Positions 41,579 through 49,925 of a stretch of 64,000 bases of DNA are shown one piece after another (the first letter of the stretch is position 1; every line of letters starts with the position of its first letter). This stretch comes from a bacterium (lineage in GTDB: Bacteria > UBP14 > UBA6098 > 4484-93), in NCBI GenBank assembly GCA_021158465.1, contig JAGGUN010000006.1, forward strand, positions 6,631 through 70,630, in the 5' to 3' direction. The notes under the pieces were generated by a model. The model made no database searches. It was not told where the DNA came from and was given only the letters and a program-made list of their open reading frames with translations. The translations under genes and the position numbers were made by a program.

Positions 41579-43366
41579 CTATTTCCATCTTCTATCTTTT
41601 TTCATCTGTTCGATCGCTTTCAGGATATTATCTTTGTCCGATGCTCCCGGTTTCAGTTCGAGATACTTTTCAAAGAACCTCTCGGCGGGTTCCCTCATAC
41701 CCATCTGGTAGTAGCATATTCCGAGTTCTTTTGCCACTTTTGAGTTATCGGGATATTCTTGATAAAGTTTAGTGAGTATATCGATAGCTTCTTTTTCCCT
41801 GCTCGTATTGAATAGCAGGTTTGCCAGTTCTATCCTTGCCACCACGAGTTCTTTGCTATTTTCTTCCTTTGCCGATGCAATTCTCAGGAACCTTTCGGCG
41901 TTTTTTATGTCCCCGGTTTTTCTGTAGCACACGCCTATGCTGTAGCTATTGTAGTAGGCGATTTCCTCGGGGGGGAGCAGCTCTTCGAGCTTGTTTGCGT
42001 ATTTTATCACCGAGTCGCATTCTTCTATTCCTGCATATGCGGCGACGAGGTTGCCAAGCAGATTCTCATCTGTCGTATCGATATCGTATGCGGTATAGAG
42101 CGGTGGAATAGCCTCCTTAAATTTGCCGTATGCGATGTAGGCGTTCCCCAGCTGGATGCTTATGAGATAGTCCCCTGGTATCTTTTTGTTTGCGTCTTCC
42201 CACACCGTTACCGCAGTTTGCCAGACATCGTTTCGTTGCACTGTCAGTATGGAATAGGAGGCGATGAGTGAGCCTGTCAGTATATAAACAGCTGATGGCT
42301 TTTTTATAAGTTTTGCGAGCCATCCGATAAGATAGGCGATGCACACCGCATAGCCAACGGATGAGACGAGTGCGTATCTGTCTGCTTTTTGTATGGCGAT
42401 TTTAACAAACCCCATAGTCGGCAGCAGGTTGACATAGAACCATAATATAAAAAAGGAAACAATCTTATTCTTTTTATAGAAATATATTATAAGATAGACC
42501 ATCACAGCAAGCAGGATGAATGCGAGGATGATTTTCCCTGCTGGAAGGCTGACCATCCTGGTTTCCTGATATCTTGCCACAAGCCTGACAGGGAGGAACA
42601 TCTTGCCGATGTAGAATGCGAGGTTATAAACGATGATGAACGGGTGAAGCCCCTGGTAGCTCAGATTTCCCTTGAGAAAGGTGGTTCCGGCGAAGAAGAG
42701 GAAATATATCACCCCTGGGAATGTTATAATCCAGTAAGGGATGTGGGCGAGAAATATTCTTCGTTCCCTCTTGAAATAGAGCCAGTAGAACAGAAGCACA
42801 AGAGGGAGTGTTACTGCCTGGGGTTTCGACAGGACGGAGATGATATATGAGCCGTATGAGGCGATAAGAAACCATCTGTTTCCCTTCTCCACCCAGAGGA
42901 TGAAAAGATACAGCGATAGGAGGAAGAATGTCCCGAATAGCACCTCTTTTCTTGCGGCGAGGTATGTAACGGATTCCACATGAAGCGGATGGACGGCAAA
43001 TACTGCTGTTGCAAGGAGGGCGGGCTTCTCGGAATGCAGTATCCTGAAGAGGCACTTATACAGGAGGAAGATGATTACGAGGTACAGCAGCAGGTTATGC
43101 AGATGCAGACCGAATAGAAGATATCTTGCTCCGAATATGGTATGGTCGATAGAGTATGAGAAGTCTCGGATTGGCTGGTATGTCGAGCCAACCCTTATGC
43201 TGAATATCTTTGCAATTCTCTCTGCCGATAGCACTCCGACCTTGGAACTCTTCAGGATAAGATTGATGTCATCCCAGTTGGTGTAGTCGTTATCGAATGT
43301 GTTGATGTAGAGTGCCGCTGTTATACAGAGGATAAGAACGAGCCAGATGCCTTTACGGTTTTTCAG
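41579..43366 (-). CDS. Multi-spanning membrane protein with TPR tail (TMTC/PMT-like), second copy
   Basis: Roughly 595 residues: about ten or more membrane helices, then tetratricopeptide-type helices from about residue 400. The motifs NDYTNWDD, STYQPIRDFSY and HPLHVESVTYLAARKEV are shared with the next gene upstream and match membrane O-glycosyltransferase-like TPR proteins (TMTC/PMT type), so transfer of a lipid-linked sugar to secreted proteins is plausible but unproven. The start is problematic. The only ATG/GTG/TTG start keeping helix 1 is GTG 43477, overlapping the previous gene by 125 bases; CTG at 43366 aligns with the paralogue's start and gives the same length. Confidence 0.7.
   Translation of the reverse strand: MKNRKGIWLVLILCITAALYINTFDNDYTNWDDINLILKSSKVGVLSAERIAKIFSIRVGSTYQPIRDFSYSIDHTIFGARYLLFGLHLHNLLLYLVIIFLLYKCLFRILHSEKPALLATAVFAVHPLHVESVTYLAARKEVLFGTFFLLSLYLFILWVEKGNRWFLIASYGSYIISVLSKPQAVTLPLVLLFYWLYFKRERRIFLAHIPYWIITFPGVIYFLFFAGTTFLKGNLSYQGLHPFIIVYNLAFYIGKMFLPVRLVARYQETRMVSLPAGKIILAFILLAVMVYLIIYFYKKNKIVSFFILWFYVNLLPTMGFVKIAIQKADRYALVSSVGYAVCIAYLIGWLAKLIKKPSAVYILTGSLIASYSILTVQRNDVWQTAVTVWEDANKKIPGDYLISIQLGNAYIAYGKFKEAIPPLYTAYDIDTTDENLLGNLVAAYAGIEECDSVIKYANKLEELLPPEEIAYYNSYSIGVCYRKTGDIKNAERFLRIASAKEENSKELVVARIELANLLFNTSREKEAIDILTKLYQEYPDNSKVAKELGICYYQMGMREPAERFFEKYLELKPGASDKDNILKAIEQMKKDRRWK
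42941..42994. repeat. 54-base perfect repeat shared by the two TMTC-like genes (copy 1)
   Basis: Identical at every base to 44721-44774, while the flanks differ. It encodes the HPLHVESVTYLAARKEV region. Confidence 0.9.
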
Positions 43367-45140
43367 TTTCCCCTGCCTCGAGTTTTTGGACTGCCTTTCG
43401 TATCTTCTCCGCGTCGGATGCTCTCGGATAAAGGTTGAGGTACCTCTTGAGGTATTCCAGAGCCTTCTGTTTATCACCTGACTTGTAGTAGAGTGTTTCG
43501 AGGTTTCGCAGTGCTAATGTGTGTTTTGGGTCTATTTTGATGGCTCTTGTAAGCATCTTTTCAGAGAGTTCTGGTCTCCCTGTTCTGAAATACAGCACCC
43601 CGAGGTCGGACAGTGCGAGAAGGTCTCTTGGGTTGTGTTCAAGTGCCTTTTTCAGCCAGTATTCTCCCTTTTCGAATTTTCCCATCATAAGGAATGATGA
43701 GCCCATATCCCTCATAGCAGAGGGATGCAGTTTCTCGGGACCTGTTATCGCAAGCGCTTCCTCGAAGTATCTGACCGCCTTGTCGTACTGCTTTGTCCTT
43801 GAGTAAGCCTGCCCGATGTTGTAGAGTATCTTTGGCTCGCGTGGGTTTATCTTGTATGCCCAAAGCAGGGGGGGAAGAGCCTCCTTATATTCGTGATATT
43901 CGTTCCTTGCCCTACCGACGCCCCAGCAGACTATATAATTCTTAGGGTATTTCTTATAAGCATCCTCCCAGATGGTTTTTGTGTTCCGCCAGACAAAGTT
44001 TCTCTGAACGGTGAGGGATGAATAGAAGATCAGGAACGGTAGGGCGATGAGTATCGCAACCCTTTCACATCTTTTTTTCCTTATCCTCTTTGCTATGTAG
44101 AATATACCCATAGACAGAAGGGCTGCATAGGAGAGTGACGAGATAAAAACATATCTGTCAGCCCTTTGAATAGCGATTCTCAGAAGACCTGATGTCGGGA
44201 TGAGGTTCACCAGGAACCAGGCAATGAAGAAAGATACCTTCTTCTGTTTTTTGTAGAGGAGTATGATTAGTGCAACTAAGAGCGAGACTACGGCGACCCC
44301 GATCAGCTTGTCAAAAAGGCTCATCGTTCTTATGAAATAATCGGGGTACCTTATGCACATCTTTACGGGTGCGATGAGCATTGCGATGTAATTGGTAACC
44401 TGCCTTGTGATGATGAGCGGATGTATCCCAGGGTAGAATGAGCCCTCCTTTGGAGTTATGGTTCTTGAGAAGAAGATGAAGTATCCGAGGATGACAAGCA
44501 TCATCCCCCAGAAGGGGAGCTCGCTTGTGAAGCGGTTCTTTTTCTTCTTTGAGAAGTATGTGTCCCACATAAGGAGACATAGAGGTAAGCTCACAGCAGA
44601 TGGCTTGGATAGGAGGGCTATGACAAATGAGATAAAGGATAGAATAAGGTTTTTTCCTTTTTTCTCCTTGTCAGCTGTGATGTACAGGTAAAATGATAGA
44701 AAGAAGAAGAAGTTGACCAACACCTCTTTTCTTGCGGCGAGGTATGTAACGGATTCCACATGAAGCGGATGGACAGCGAATATCGCTGTTGCGAGGAATG
44801 CGACATCCTCTTTCATGAACCTCTTCAACAGGAAATAGACCACGATGAGAGTTAGAAGATAGAAGATGAGATTAGTCAGATGGTAGCCTATGGGGTTTAG
44901 GTGCCAGATGGCATAGTCTATAGCATATGAGAACTCACGGATCGGCTGGTATGTGCTTCCCGCACTGGGTAGGAATATCTTTTTGAGGTTGTCGAGTGCC
45001 AGTGACCTGATTCTCGTGTTCTTGACGATGAGGTTGTTGTCGTCCCAGTTGGTGAACTCGTTCCAGAAGGAGTTGAGATATAAGAGGACTACCAGAAGGA
45101 GGATAATTCCAAGTTTCAGCGTGTCGCTTGCAAGGTTCAT
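43353..45140 (-). CDS. Multi-spanning membrane protein with TPR tail (TMTC/PMT-like), first copy
   Basis: 595 residues from ATG 45140, which overlaps the glgA stop by one base (TGATG); the longer frame to 45227 is rejected. Helix 1 is followed by NEFTNWDDNNLI with the conserved Asp pair, STYQPIREFSYAID, HPLHVESVTYLAARKEV, further helices to about residue 400, then four or five TPR units (PREPKILYNIGQAYSRTKQ, PRDLLALSDLGVLYFRTGR). Probably a membrane glycosyltransferase acting on secreted proteins, inferred from TMTC/PMT similarity. Its paralogue follows. Confidence 0.75.
   Translation of the reverse strand: MNLASDTLKLGIILLLVVLLYLNSFWNEFTNWDDNNLIVKNTRIRSLALDNLKKIFLPSAGSTYQPIREFSYAIDYAIWHLNPIGYHLTNLIFYLLTLIVVYFLLKRFMKEDVAFLATAIFAVHPLHVESVTYLAARKEVLVNFFFFLSFYLYITADKEKKGKNLILSFISFVIALLSKPSAVSLPLCLLMWDTYFSKKKKNRFTSELPFWGMMLVILGYFIFFSRTITPKEGSFYPGIHPLIITRQVTNYIAMLIAPVKMCIRYPDYFIRTMSLFDKLIGVAVVSLLVALIILLYKKQKKVSFFIAWFLVNLIPTSGLLRIAIQRADRYVFISSLSYAALLSMGIFYIAKRIRKKRCERVAILIALPFLIFYSSLTVQRNFVWRNTKTIWEDAYKKYPKNYIVCWGVGRARNEYHEYKEALPPLLWAYKINPREPKILYNIGQAYSRTKQYDKAVRYFEEALAITGPEKLHPSAMRDMGSSFLMMGKFEKGEYWLKKALEHNPRDLLALSDLGVLYFRTGRPELSEKMLTRAIKIDPKHTLALRNLETLYYKSGDKQKALEYLKRYLNLYPRASDAEKIRKAVQKLEAGETEKP
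44721..44774. repeat. 54-base perfect repeat shared by the two TMTC-like genes (copy 2)
   Basis: Identical to 42941-42994, in the same orientation relative to the genes. Confidence 0.9.
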
Positions 45141-46591
45141 CAGCTGGTGTAAAGCATGATGTATCTTTTTGCTGATTTGTGCCAGGAGAAGTCTTTTTTC
45201 ATTCCTCTTATCATAATCTTTCGCCAAGTCGGGTAATCTTCAAAGACTGTTAGGGCTCGGTTTATTGCCTTCAGAAGGGCTTTGGGATCGTATTCCTCGA
45301 ACAGGAACCCTGTTCCTGACTTGGGGTTCTCTGTAAAATCTACTATCGTATCCTTGAGTCCTCCCGTTTTCCTTGCTACAGGCACTGTTCCGTAATGCAT
45401 GGCGAACATCTGAGTCAGTCCGCAGGGCTCGTATCTCGAGGGTATGAGCAGTATGTCGCTTCCTGCGAATATCCTGTGCGAGAGTTTTATGTCAAAACGG
45501 ATGTTCGCTGACACCTTTTTGGGGAATGAAAGAGCCATCTTCTCGAAGAACTCCTCATAGTCAGGCTCACCCGTTCCGAGGAGTGTGAATGTTACATCGC
45601 GCATCATAAGCTGTGGAAATATCTCCTTTAGTATGTCTATTCCCTTCTGTGGAGCGAGGCGGGTTATTATCCCGAGCATCGGGAGGTCAAGCGTCTCTTT
45701 TGGTAAGCCGAGTTCCTTTATAAGCTCTAACTTATTCATCCGCTTTCCTGATAGGTCATCGCTTGTGTAAGAGAACGGGAGGTTCGGATTATTCTCTGTT
45801 GTCCAGATGGTTTGATCGATGCCGTTTAGTATTCCAGATAGTTTATGCGAATATTTTGAGAGTAGTCCCTCGAGTCCGTATCCGTATTCTGGTGTTTTTA
45901 TCTCCTCGGCGTATGTCGGTGATACTGTTGTTATCCTGTCGGCATACTCTATACCGAGCTTCATAAAGTTCACCTTGCCGTAGAACTCGAACGGAGACAT
46001 AGGGTAGAACCTGTCTTTGCCAACCCCGATGAACGAAAGTATGGAGGGGTCATATTTCCCCTGATAGCCGATGTTGTGGATGCTGAATATTGTCCTGGTA
46101 TCGGGGAGTATCGCTTGTTCTTTTATATACATAGGAACAAGAGCGGTCTGATAATCGTTGCAATGGATAACATCGGGAGAGAGCGACAGGGCTTTTATGG
46201 TTTCGATTATCCCCTTGGCAAAGAATGTCCATCTTTCGCCGTCATCGGGATATGCTTTACCGGTTTTTGGATCAGTGTAAACGCCTTCGCGGGAGAAATA
46301 GTTACCATTCTCTATGAAATAAATACTAACGCCTGTTTTATCCTTGCAAGAGAAAAGTCTCATCCGTTCTGTTCTCCCAGCCATATCGATGGGTATCGGT
46401 TTTACATCTTTTACAGGCTTTATCCCGAAGCGGTCGATGTCTATTGTTCTATACAGGGGAAGGAAGAGCGTTACCTTATGTCCCATTTTAGAGAACTCTT
46501 TTGGAAGTGCCCCCATAACATCCCCCAGACCGCCGACCTTTATGTATGGATAAGCCTCTGCTGAGCTGATGGCTATGGAAAGCGGCTTCAT
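45140..46591 (-). CDS. glgA: Glycogen (starch) synthase, ADP/UDP-glucose type
   Basis: 483 residues, GT5 family. Adds glucose from a nucleotide sugar to an alpha-1,4-glucan. The N-terminal KVGGLGDV substrate-binding motif (about 17-24) is present, followed by the second Rossmann domain with GIITRLAPQKGID, PSRYEPCGLTQMFAM and the KTGGLKDTIVD loop. Overlaps hypB by four bases, an unexpected union of carbon storage and hydrogenase maturation genes. No other glg gene is in the window. Confidence 0.93.
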   Translation of the reverse strand: MKPLSIAISSAEAYPYIKVGGLGDVMGALPKEFSKMGHKVTLFLPLYRTIDIDRFGIKPVKDVKPIPIDMAGRTERMRLFSCKDKTGVSIYFIENGNYFSREGVYTDPKTGKAYPDDGERWTFFAKGIIETIKALSLSPDVIHCNDYQTALVPMYIKEQAILPDTRTIFSIHNIGYQGKYDPSILSFIGVGKDRFYPMSPFEFYGKVNFMKLGIEYADRITTVSPTYAEEIKTPEYGYGLEGLLSKYSHKLSGILNGIDQTIWTTENNPNLPFSYTSDDLSGKRMNKLELIKELGLPKETLDLPMLGIITRLAPQKGIDILKEIFPQLMMRDVTFTLLGTGEPDYEEFFEKMALSFPKKVSANIRFDIKLSHRIFAGSDILLIPSRYEPCGLTQMFAMHYGTVPVARKTGGLKDTIVDFTENPKSGTGFLFEEYDPKALLKAINRALTVFEDYPTWRKIMIRGMKKDFSWHKSAKRYIMLYTS

Positions 46592-47259
46592 CTTGGCTCC
46601 TTGGACTGTTTTTTTATTGCCTTGGCGACGGGAATGACCGTCTCGGGTTTCTTTGATGTTACCTCGAAAACAGGCAGTTTCGGATTTATTCGTGAGAGGT
46701 GATCTCTAAACTTCTCGCTGCTGAAATCGATGTATGGGAGGAGGTCTATCTTTGTCAGGACGAGCATACTCCCGCTTACGAACATTGGCGGGTACTTAGC
46801 GGGTTTGTCCTCTCCTTCGGGGACGCTCGATATGATTATTCTCATATCCTCCCCAAGATCGAAGAATGTCGGGCAGATAAGGTTGCCGACATTCTCGATA
46901 AAGAGATATTTTGTTCCATTGAGGTCGAGTTTTTCTATTGCACGGGATATGAGGTGGGCGTTCAGGTGGCAAGCTCCCTTGGTGTTTATCTGGACTGTCC
47001 TGACTCCAAGCGATTCCATTCTATGACTGTCGATATCCCCCTCGAGGTCGCCCTCGATAACAGCGATATTATCCTTCCCGAGATGAGGGATAAGCATCTC
47101 GAGGAATGTGGTCTTGCCGGAGCCGGGTGAGCCTGTGATGTTCACGGCAAGTATCTCCTTTTCTCGAAAGAAGCTCCTGTTCTCCGCGGCGCGAGTGTCG
47201 TTATCCTTGAGAATATTTTCCTCTAATGTGATGATCTCATGCTTATGCTCATCACACAT
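46588..47259 (-). CDS. hypB: Hydrogenase nickel incorporation GTPase HypB
   Basis: 223 residues. GTPase inserting nickel into [NiFe] hydrogenase with HypA. Walker A is GSPGSGKTT. The metal-site segment TKGACHLNAHLI has the expected Cys and His; Walker B-like IENVGNLICP and LTKIDLLPY complete the fold. The N-terminus is short (MCDEHKHE), without the long His-rich nickel store of some HypB. Overlaps hypA by eight bases. It serves the [NiFe] enzyme encoded upstream at 49-62 kb. Confidence 0.95.
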   Translation of the reverse strand: MCDEHKHEIITLEENILKDNDTRAAENRSFFREKEILAVNITGSPGSGKTTFLEMLIPHLGKDNIAVIEGDLEGDIDSHRMESLGVRTVQINTKGACHLNAHLISRAIEKLDLNGTKYLFIENVGNLICPTFFDLGEDMRIIISSVPEGEDKPAKYPPMFVSGSMLVLTKIDLLPYIDFSSEKFRDHLSRINPKLPVFEVTSKKPETVIPVAKAIKKQSKEPR

Positions 47260-47599
47260 CTTCTACTACCTCCATTTCTACGATTTCCGACTCGTATCCT
47301 CCTGTTATATCGATGGATGTCTCTCCACAGAAAGGGCATCTCATCTCAAAGTTCTTTATGTCAAACTCACTTTGACAGGTGTTGCATTTACCTCTAACCG
47401 GTTTGATTTCTATCTCAAGGATTGTATCCTTAAACCTCTTATCCCCTCTTGTTAAGGTACTGAATGCGGTTTCGAGTAGGTCTTTCTGCACCATCTTTAG
47501 TTCGCCGAAACGGAGTTTTATTCTCGTTACCTGTTTCTTCCCATCGAGCATAGGGTATATAACCGATAGGAGCCGTCTTGCGATGCCTGTTTCATGCAT
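47252..47599 (-). CDS. hypA: Hydrogenase maturation factor HypA
   Basis: 115 residues. Nickel chaperone with the obligatory N-terminal MHE (Ni ligand His2) and a zinc site made of CNTCQ and CPFCG pairs. Starts three bases after the maturation protease gene and overlaps hypB. Confidence 0.95.
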   Translation of the reverse strand: MHETGIARRLLSVIYPMLDGKKQVTRIKLRFGELKMVQKDLLETAFSTLTRGDKRFKDTILEIEIKPVRGKCNTCQSEFDIKNFEMRCPFCGETSIDITGGYESEIVEMEVVEDV

Positions 47600-47602
47600 A
47601 TC

Positions 47603-48064
47603 CTATAGGTTCAGCCTTGATTTTACCTTTTCGAGGAACCTGAGTATTCCGACCTCTACATCAGGGGATAAATCCTCACCAAATCCTATATTCAGTGGTT
47701 GAATTCCCAGAAGTTTTACATCGATATCCTGGTAATTTTTCAGGAAATGCACAAGGAGCGAGAACCCTGGTCCGTGCGTGAGGGGGAAGGAGTTCATCAT
47801 TTCCTCTGCGGCGAACAGCCTTGTTTCTCCTGGGGTTCCTCCGAAATCCACTGCATCCACGATAATCAATACTTCGGGAGCAAGCTGTGCAATCTTTTCG
47901 GCGTAGTTTTCGGGCGCGGTCCCGGATACCAGTGTCCTTTCAGGGAATATCTTTTTCATCTCCTCGGCAAGGACGACCCCTGCTGCATCGTCGCTCTTCA
48001 GTTTATTTCCCACACCGAGAATAACAAACTTCCTGCTGAGGTGTTGTATAAACTCATCAATCAT
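47603..48064 (-). CDS. [NiFe] hydrogenase maturation endopeptidase (HycI/HybD family)
   Basis: 153 residues. Cleaves the C-terminal peptide from the hydrogenase large subunit once nickel is in place. Motifs: GVGNKLKSDDAAG at the N-terminus, SGTAPENY, VDAVDFGG and HGPGFSLL, which supply the metal-sensing acid and His residues, and GIQPLNIGFG. Its expected target is the large subunit at 55192-56379, which keeps a 35-residue tail after the DPCxxCxxR motif. Overlaps the methylase-like gene by four bases. Confidence 0.92.
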   Translation of the reverse strand: MIDEFIQHLSRKFVILGVGNKLKSDDAAGVVLAEEMKKIFPERTLVSGTAPENYAEKIAQLAPEVLIIVDAVDFGGTPGETRLFAAEEMMNSFPLTHGPGFSLLVHFLKNYQDIDVKLLGIQPLNIGFGEDLSPDVEVGILRFLEKVKSRLNL

Positions 48065-48618
48065 CGAACGGTTCTGTGAATGGTTGCGAAGGCGGTTTTC
48101 CCAATGCCGTTTTCTTCCATAATTTTTATTACCGGTTCATATTGTTTCATAGGAAACCTCACATTGATGGTAAGACCTGGATGAGGACAGGTGCAGATTA
48201 GATACATTGGATTATCTTGTAAGGAAGATAAATCTCTTGCGTCACCAACGAGGATCTGGGGGTGAATTTCCTTGCCGAAGGGATTTGGTTGTTGAGACCC
48301 CATATTGAAGTCCGCGTCCTTTTTTGCCGGTTCGAGAGGCTTATCGTTGATGTCGTGGGCTATGCACCTTCTCCCTAATAGTTTTGCCTCAACTGCGGTT
48401 GTGCTCGCTCCGCAGAAATAGTCTAAGACCGGGTCTCCAGGTTTTGAGTATTTGAGGATTACATTCCGATTGGATGTTCTTAGAACGCCGAGGTTGGTAC
48501 CACGCGGTTTTGTAACGGCTCGTTCGATATACTTGAGGCTGGCGCCGTCCTTCTTCCCGATTTCTGGGTTAGGATTGCTTCTCGCTTTTTCTTTTAATCT
48601 TGCTTTTTTGTTGGGCAT
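48061..48618 (-). CDS. Truncated/degenerate DNA methylase-like protein
   Basis: 185 residues. A Rossmann SAM-binding motif is clear (LDYFCGASTTAVEAKLLG, then CIAHDIN), as in N6-adenine/N4-cytosine methylases. The catalytic TSPPY/DPPY motif after GDARDLSS reads TCPHPGL, which is not active-site-like, and the protein stops some 40 residues later, well short of normal size. It may be a remnant or a SAM/nucleic-acid-binding protein with another role. It leads the hyp-glg operon behind a strong promoter and is coupled by an ATGA overlap to the protease. Confidence 0.6.
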   Translation of the reverse strand: MPNKKARLKEKARSNPNPEIGKKDGASLKYIERAVTKPRGTNLGVLRTSNRNVILKYSKPGDPVLDYFCGASTTAVEAKLLGRRCIAHDINDKPLEPAKKDADFNMGSQQPNPFGKEIHPQILVGDARDLSSLQDNPMYLICTCPHPGLTINVRFPMKQYEPVIKIMEENGIGKTAFATIHRTVR

Positions 48619-48649
48619 TATAGGTTATCTTTGCGTTTAGTTTGTTATT

Positions 48650-48677
48650 ATTATATCAAATTTTCGCTGCGGTTCAA
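48650..48677 (-). promoter_or_regulatory. Promoter for methylase-hyp-glgA-TMTC operon
   Basis: Minus strand TTGAAC (48672-48677), 16-base spacer, perfect TATAAT (48650-48655), about 30 bases before the ATG at 48618. Best -10 box seen in the window. Confidence 0.7.
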
Positions 48678-48717
48678 GGTAAATTCTTGGTTGGACGCTG
48701 TTTTGTGGACAGATTGT

Positions 48718-49335
48718 TTAGCCCCAGTCTTCTTTGAGGAACATACTTGCCCGGCAGGCAGGGCAAAGCCTTCTGTAGAAGTCCTCTCTGAGGAAACGCT
48801 CTCTTGCCTCTTTGTCGGCTGGTTCCTCATCTATCAATCCGAGTTCAATTGCCCTCTGTATTATGATGGTCTGGTTTGCGAACGCCTTCTCGCCCAGTTT
48901 CTTCTCGAGCCAATCGAGATGCTTCTCTGTCGTTATCGGCTTGCCGCATATCTCGCAGAGGACGAGTTTGTCCTCGATTCTCTCGAAGAAGTCCTCCTTC
49001 GACAGTGATGCCATCTCGAACTCGTTCGTGAACTCGATGCCATCCTGCGTTGTGCAATGTGCGAGGCATTCGCCGCAGAAGATGCATTTTCCGTAATCCC
49101 GGATGAGCACACGATACATCTTGTCGTCCTTTTTGTATTCCTCGACCTTGATTGCGTCCGATGGGCAGACCTCGGCGCAAGCTCCACAGACTATACAGTT
49201 TTCCTCGATGAATATGGGTTTCCCTCTGAACTCTTTCTGCACCTCGGCAGGAGCGAACGGATATTTGGTTGTAAAGGGTGCGCTTGTAAGTGAACGCAGA
49301 GCCTCACCGAGCTCCCTTACCTTCGGTCTCTTCAA
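48718..49335 (-). CDS. HycF/MbhN/NuoI-like 2x[4Fe-4S] subunit of the hydrogenase
   Basis: 205 residues from a TTG start at 49335, chosen because GGAGGGG lies six bases upstream and 13 bases after the mnhG stop; no suitable ATG exists. Two ferredoxin motifs, CIVCGACAEVCP and CIFCGECLAHCT, carry electrons between the input module and the [NiFe] subunits. The C-terminal third has two spaced pairs (CEICG and CPAC, about 60 apart), like the zinc/iron tail of E. coli HycF/HyfH. Last gene of the hydrogenase operon. Confidence 0.85.
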   Translation of the reverse strand: MKRPKVRELGEALRSLTSAPFTTKYPFAPAEVQKEFRGKPIFIEENCIVCGACAEVCPSDAIKVEEYKKDDKMYRVLIRDYGKCIFCGECLAHCTTQDGIEFTNEFEMASLSKEDFFERIEDKLVLCEICGKPITTEKHLDWLEKKLGEKAFANQTIIIQRAIELGLIDEEPADKEARERFLREDFYRRLCPACRASMFLKEDWG

Positions 49336-49348
49336 CTTTATCCCCTCC

Positions 49349-49678
49349 TCACATATTGGTGTCTTCGTGGTATTTATCCACAACGGAGCCTTCCCAGAGT
49401 TTGATTCCTGCTTTGTGGCTGCCACGAGCAAGTGCATGAGCGCCGGTTGGTGAAGTGAGTAAGATGAATGCAGCGCATATCAGAGCCTTGATGCCCCCTG
49501 CTGTGATTCCGAAGTGAAAGCAGGCTCCAAAAAGTATGAAGCAGGTCCCAAGTGTCACACATTTTGTCGCTGCCTGCAGCCTGTTATAAACATCTGGGAG
49601 ACGAACAAGCCCGATTGCTCCCAGAAGGTCGAATGCAACCCCTGTGACAAGCAGGATTTCTGCTATGATGTTACTCAT
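49349..49678 (-). CDS. mnhG: Mrp Na+/H+ antiporter subunit G
   Basis: 109 residues from ATG 49678 (GGGGAGGGGG upstream, overlapping mnhF by eight bases); a longer frame to 49753 is rejected. Three membrane helices with the typical GAIGLVRLPDVYNRLQAATK. Corresponds to MbhC of archaeal membrane hydrogenases. Confidence 0.9.
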   Translation of the reverse strand: MSNIIAEILLVTGVAFDLLGAIGLVRLPDVYNRLQAATKCVTLGTCFILFGACFHFGITAGGIKALICAAFILLTSPTGAHALARGSHKAGIKLWEGSVVDKYHEDTNM

Positions 49679-49925
49679 CGAACCCCCTCCCCTCGAGGAA
49701 TTTGGCAAGGGCAATGGTGCCGACGAAGGAGATGAGTGCCCAAGCGATAGCAATATTCAGGTAGTAGCCGCGCCCTGTTATGATTGACATAAAAGCACAG
49801 AAGCCGACGATGATCGTTCCAAGAATGTCGATGGATACTGTCCTGTCTGCTGGTGTGGGACCAAGTGCTATCCGATACAAACAGAGAAAACTTGCCAGCA
49901 AAAGGACGATGATATAGCCTGTCAT
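49671..49925 (-). CDS. mnhF: Mrp Na+/H+ antiporter subunit F
   Basis: 84 residues, three membrane helices, with the family segment YRIALGPTPADRTVSIDILG. Overlaps mnhE by four bases. Equivalent to MbhB. Confidence 0.9.
   Translation of the reverse strand: MTGYIIVLLLASFLCLYRIALGPTPADRTVSIDILGTIIVGFCAFMSIITGRGYYLNIAIAWALISFVGTIALAKFLEGRGFDE

Noticed and set aside
49679-49753. Extended N-terminus of MnhG
   Set aside because: It would encode a Ser/Pro-rich non-membrane segment overlapping mnhF. ATG 49678 has a strong ribosome site and fits the family length.
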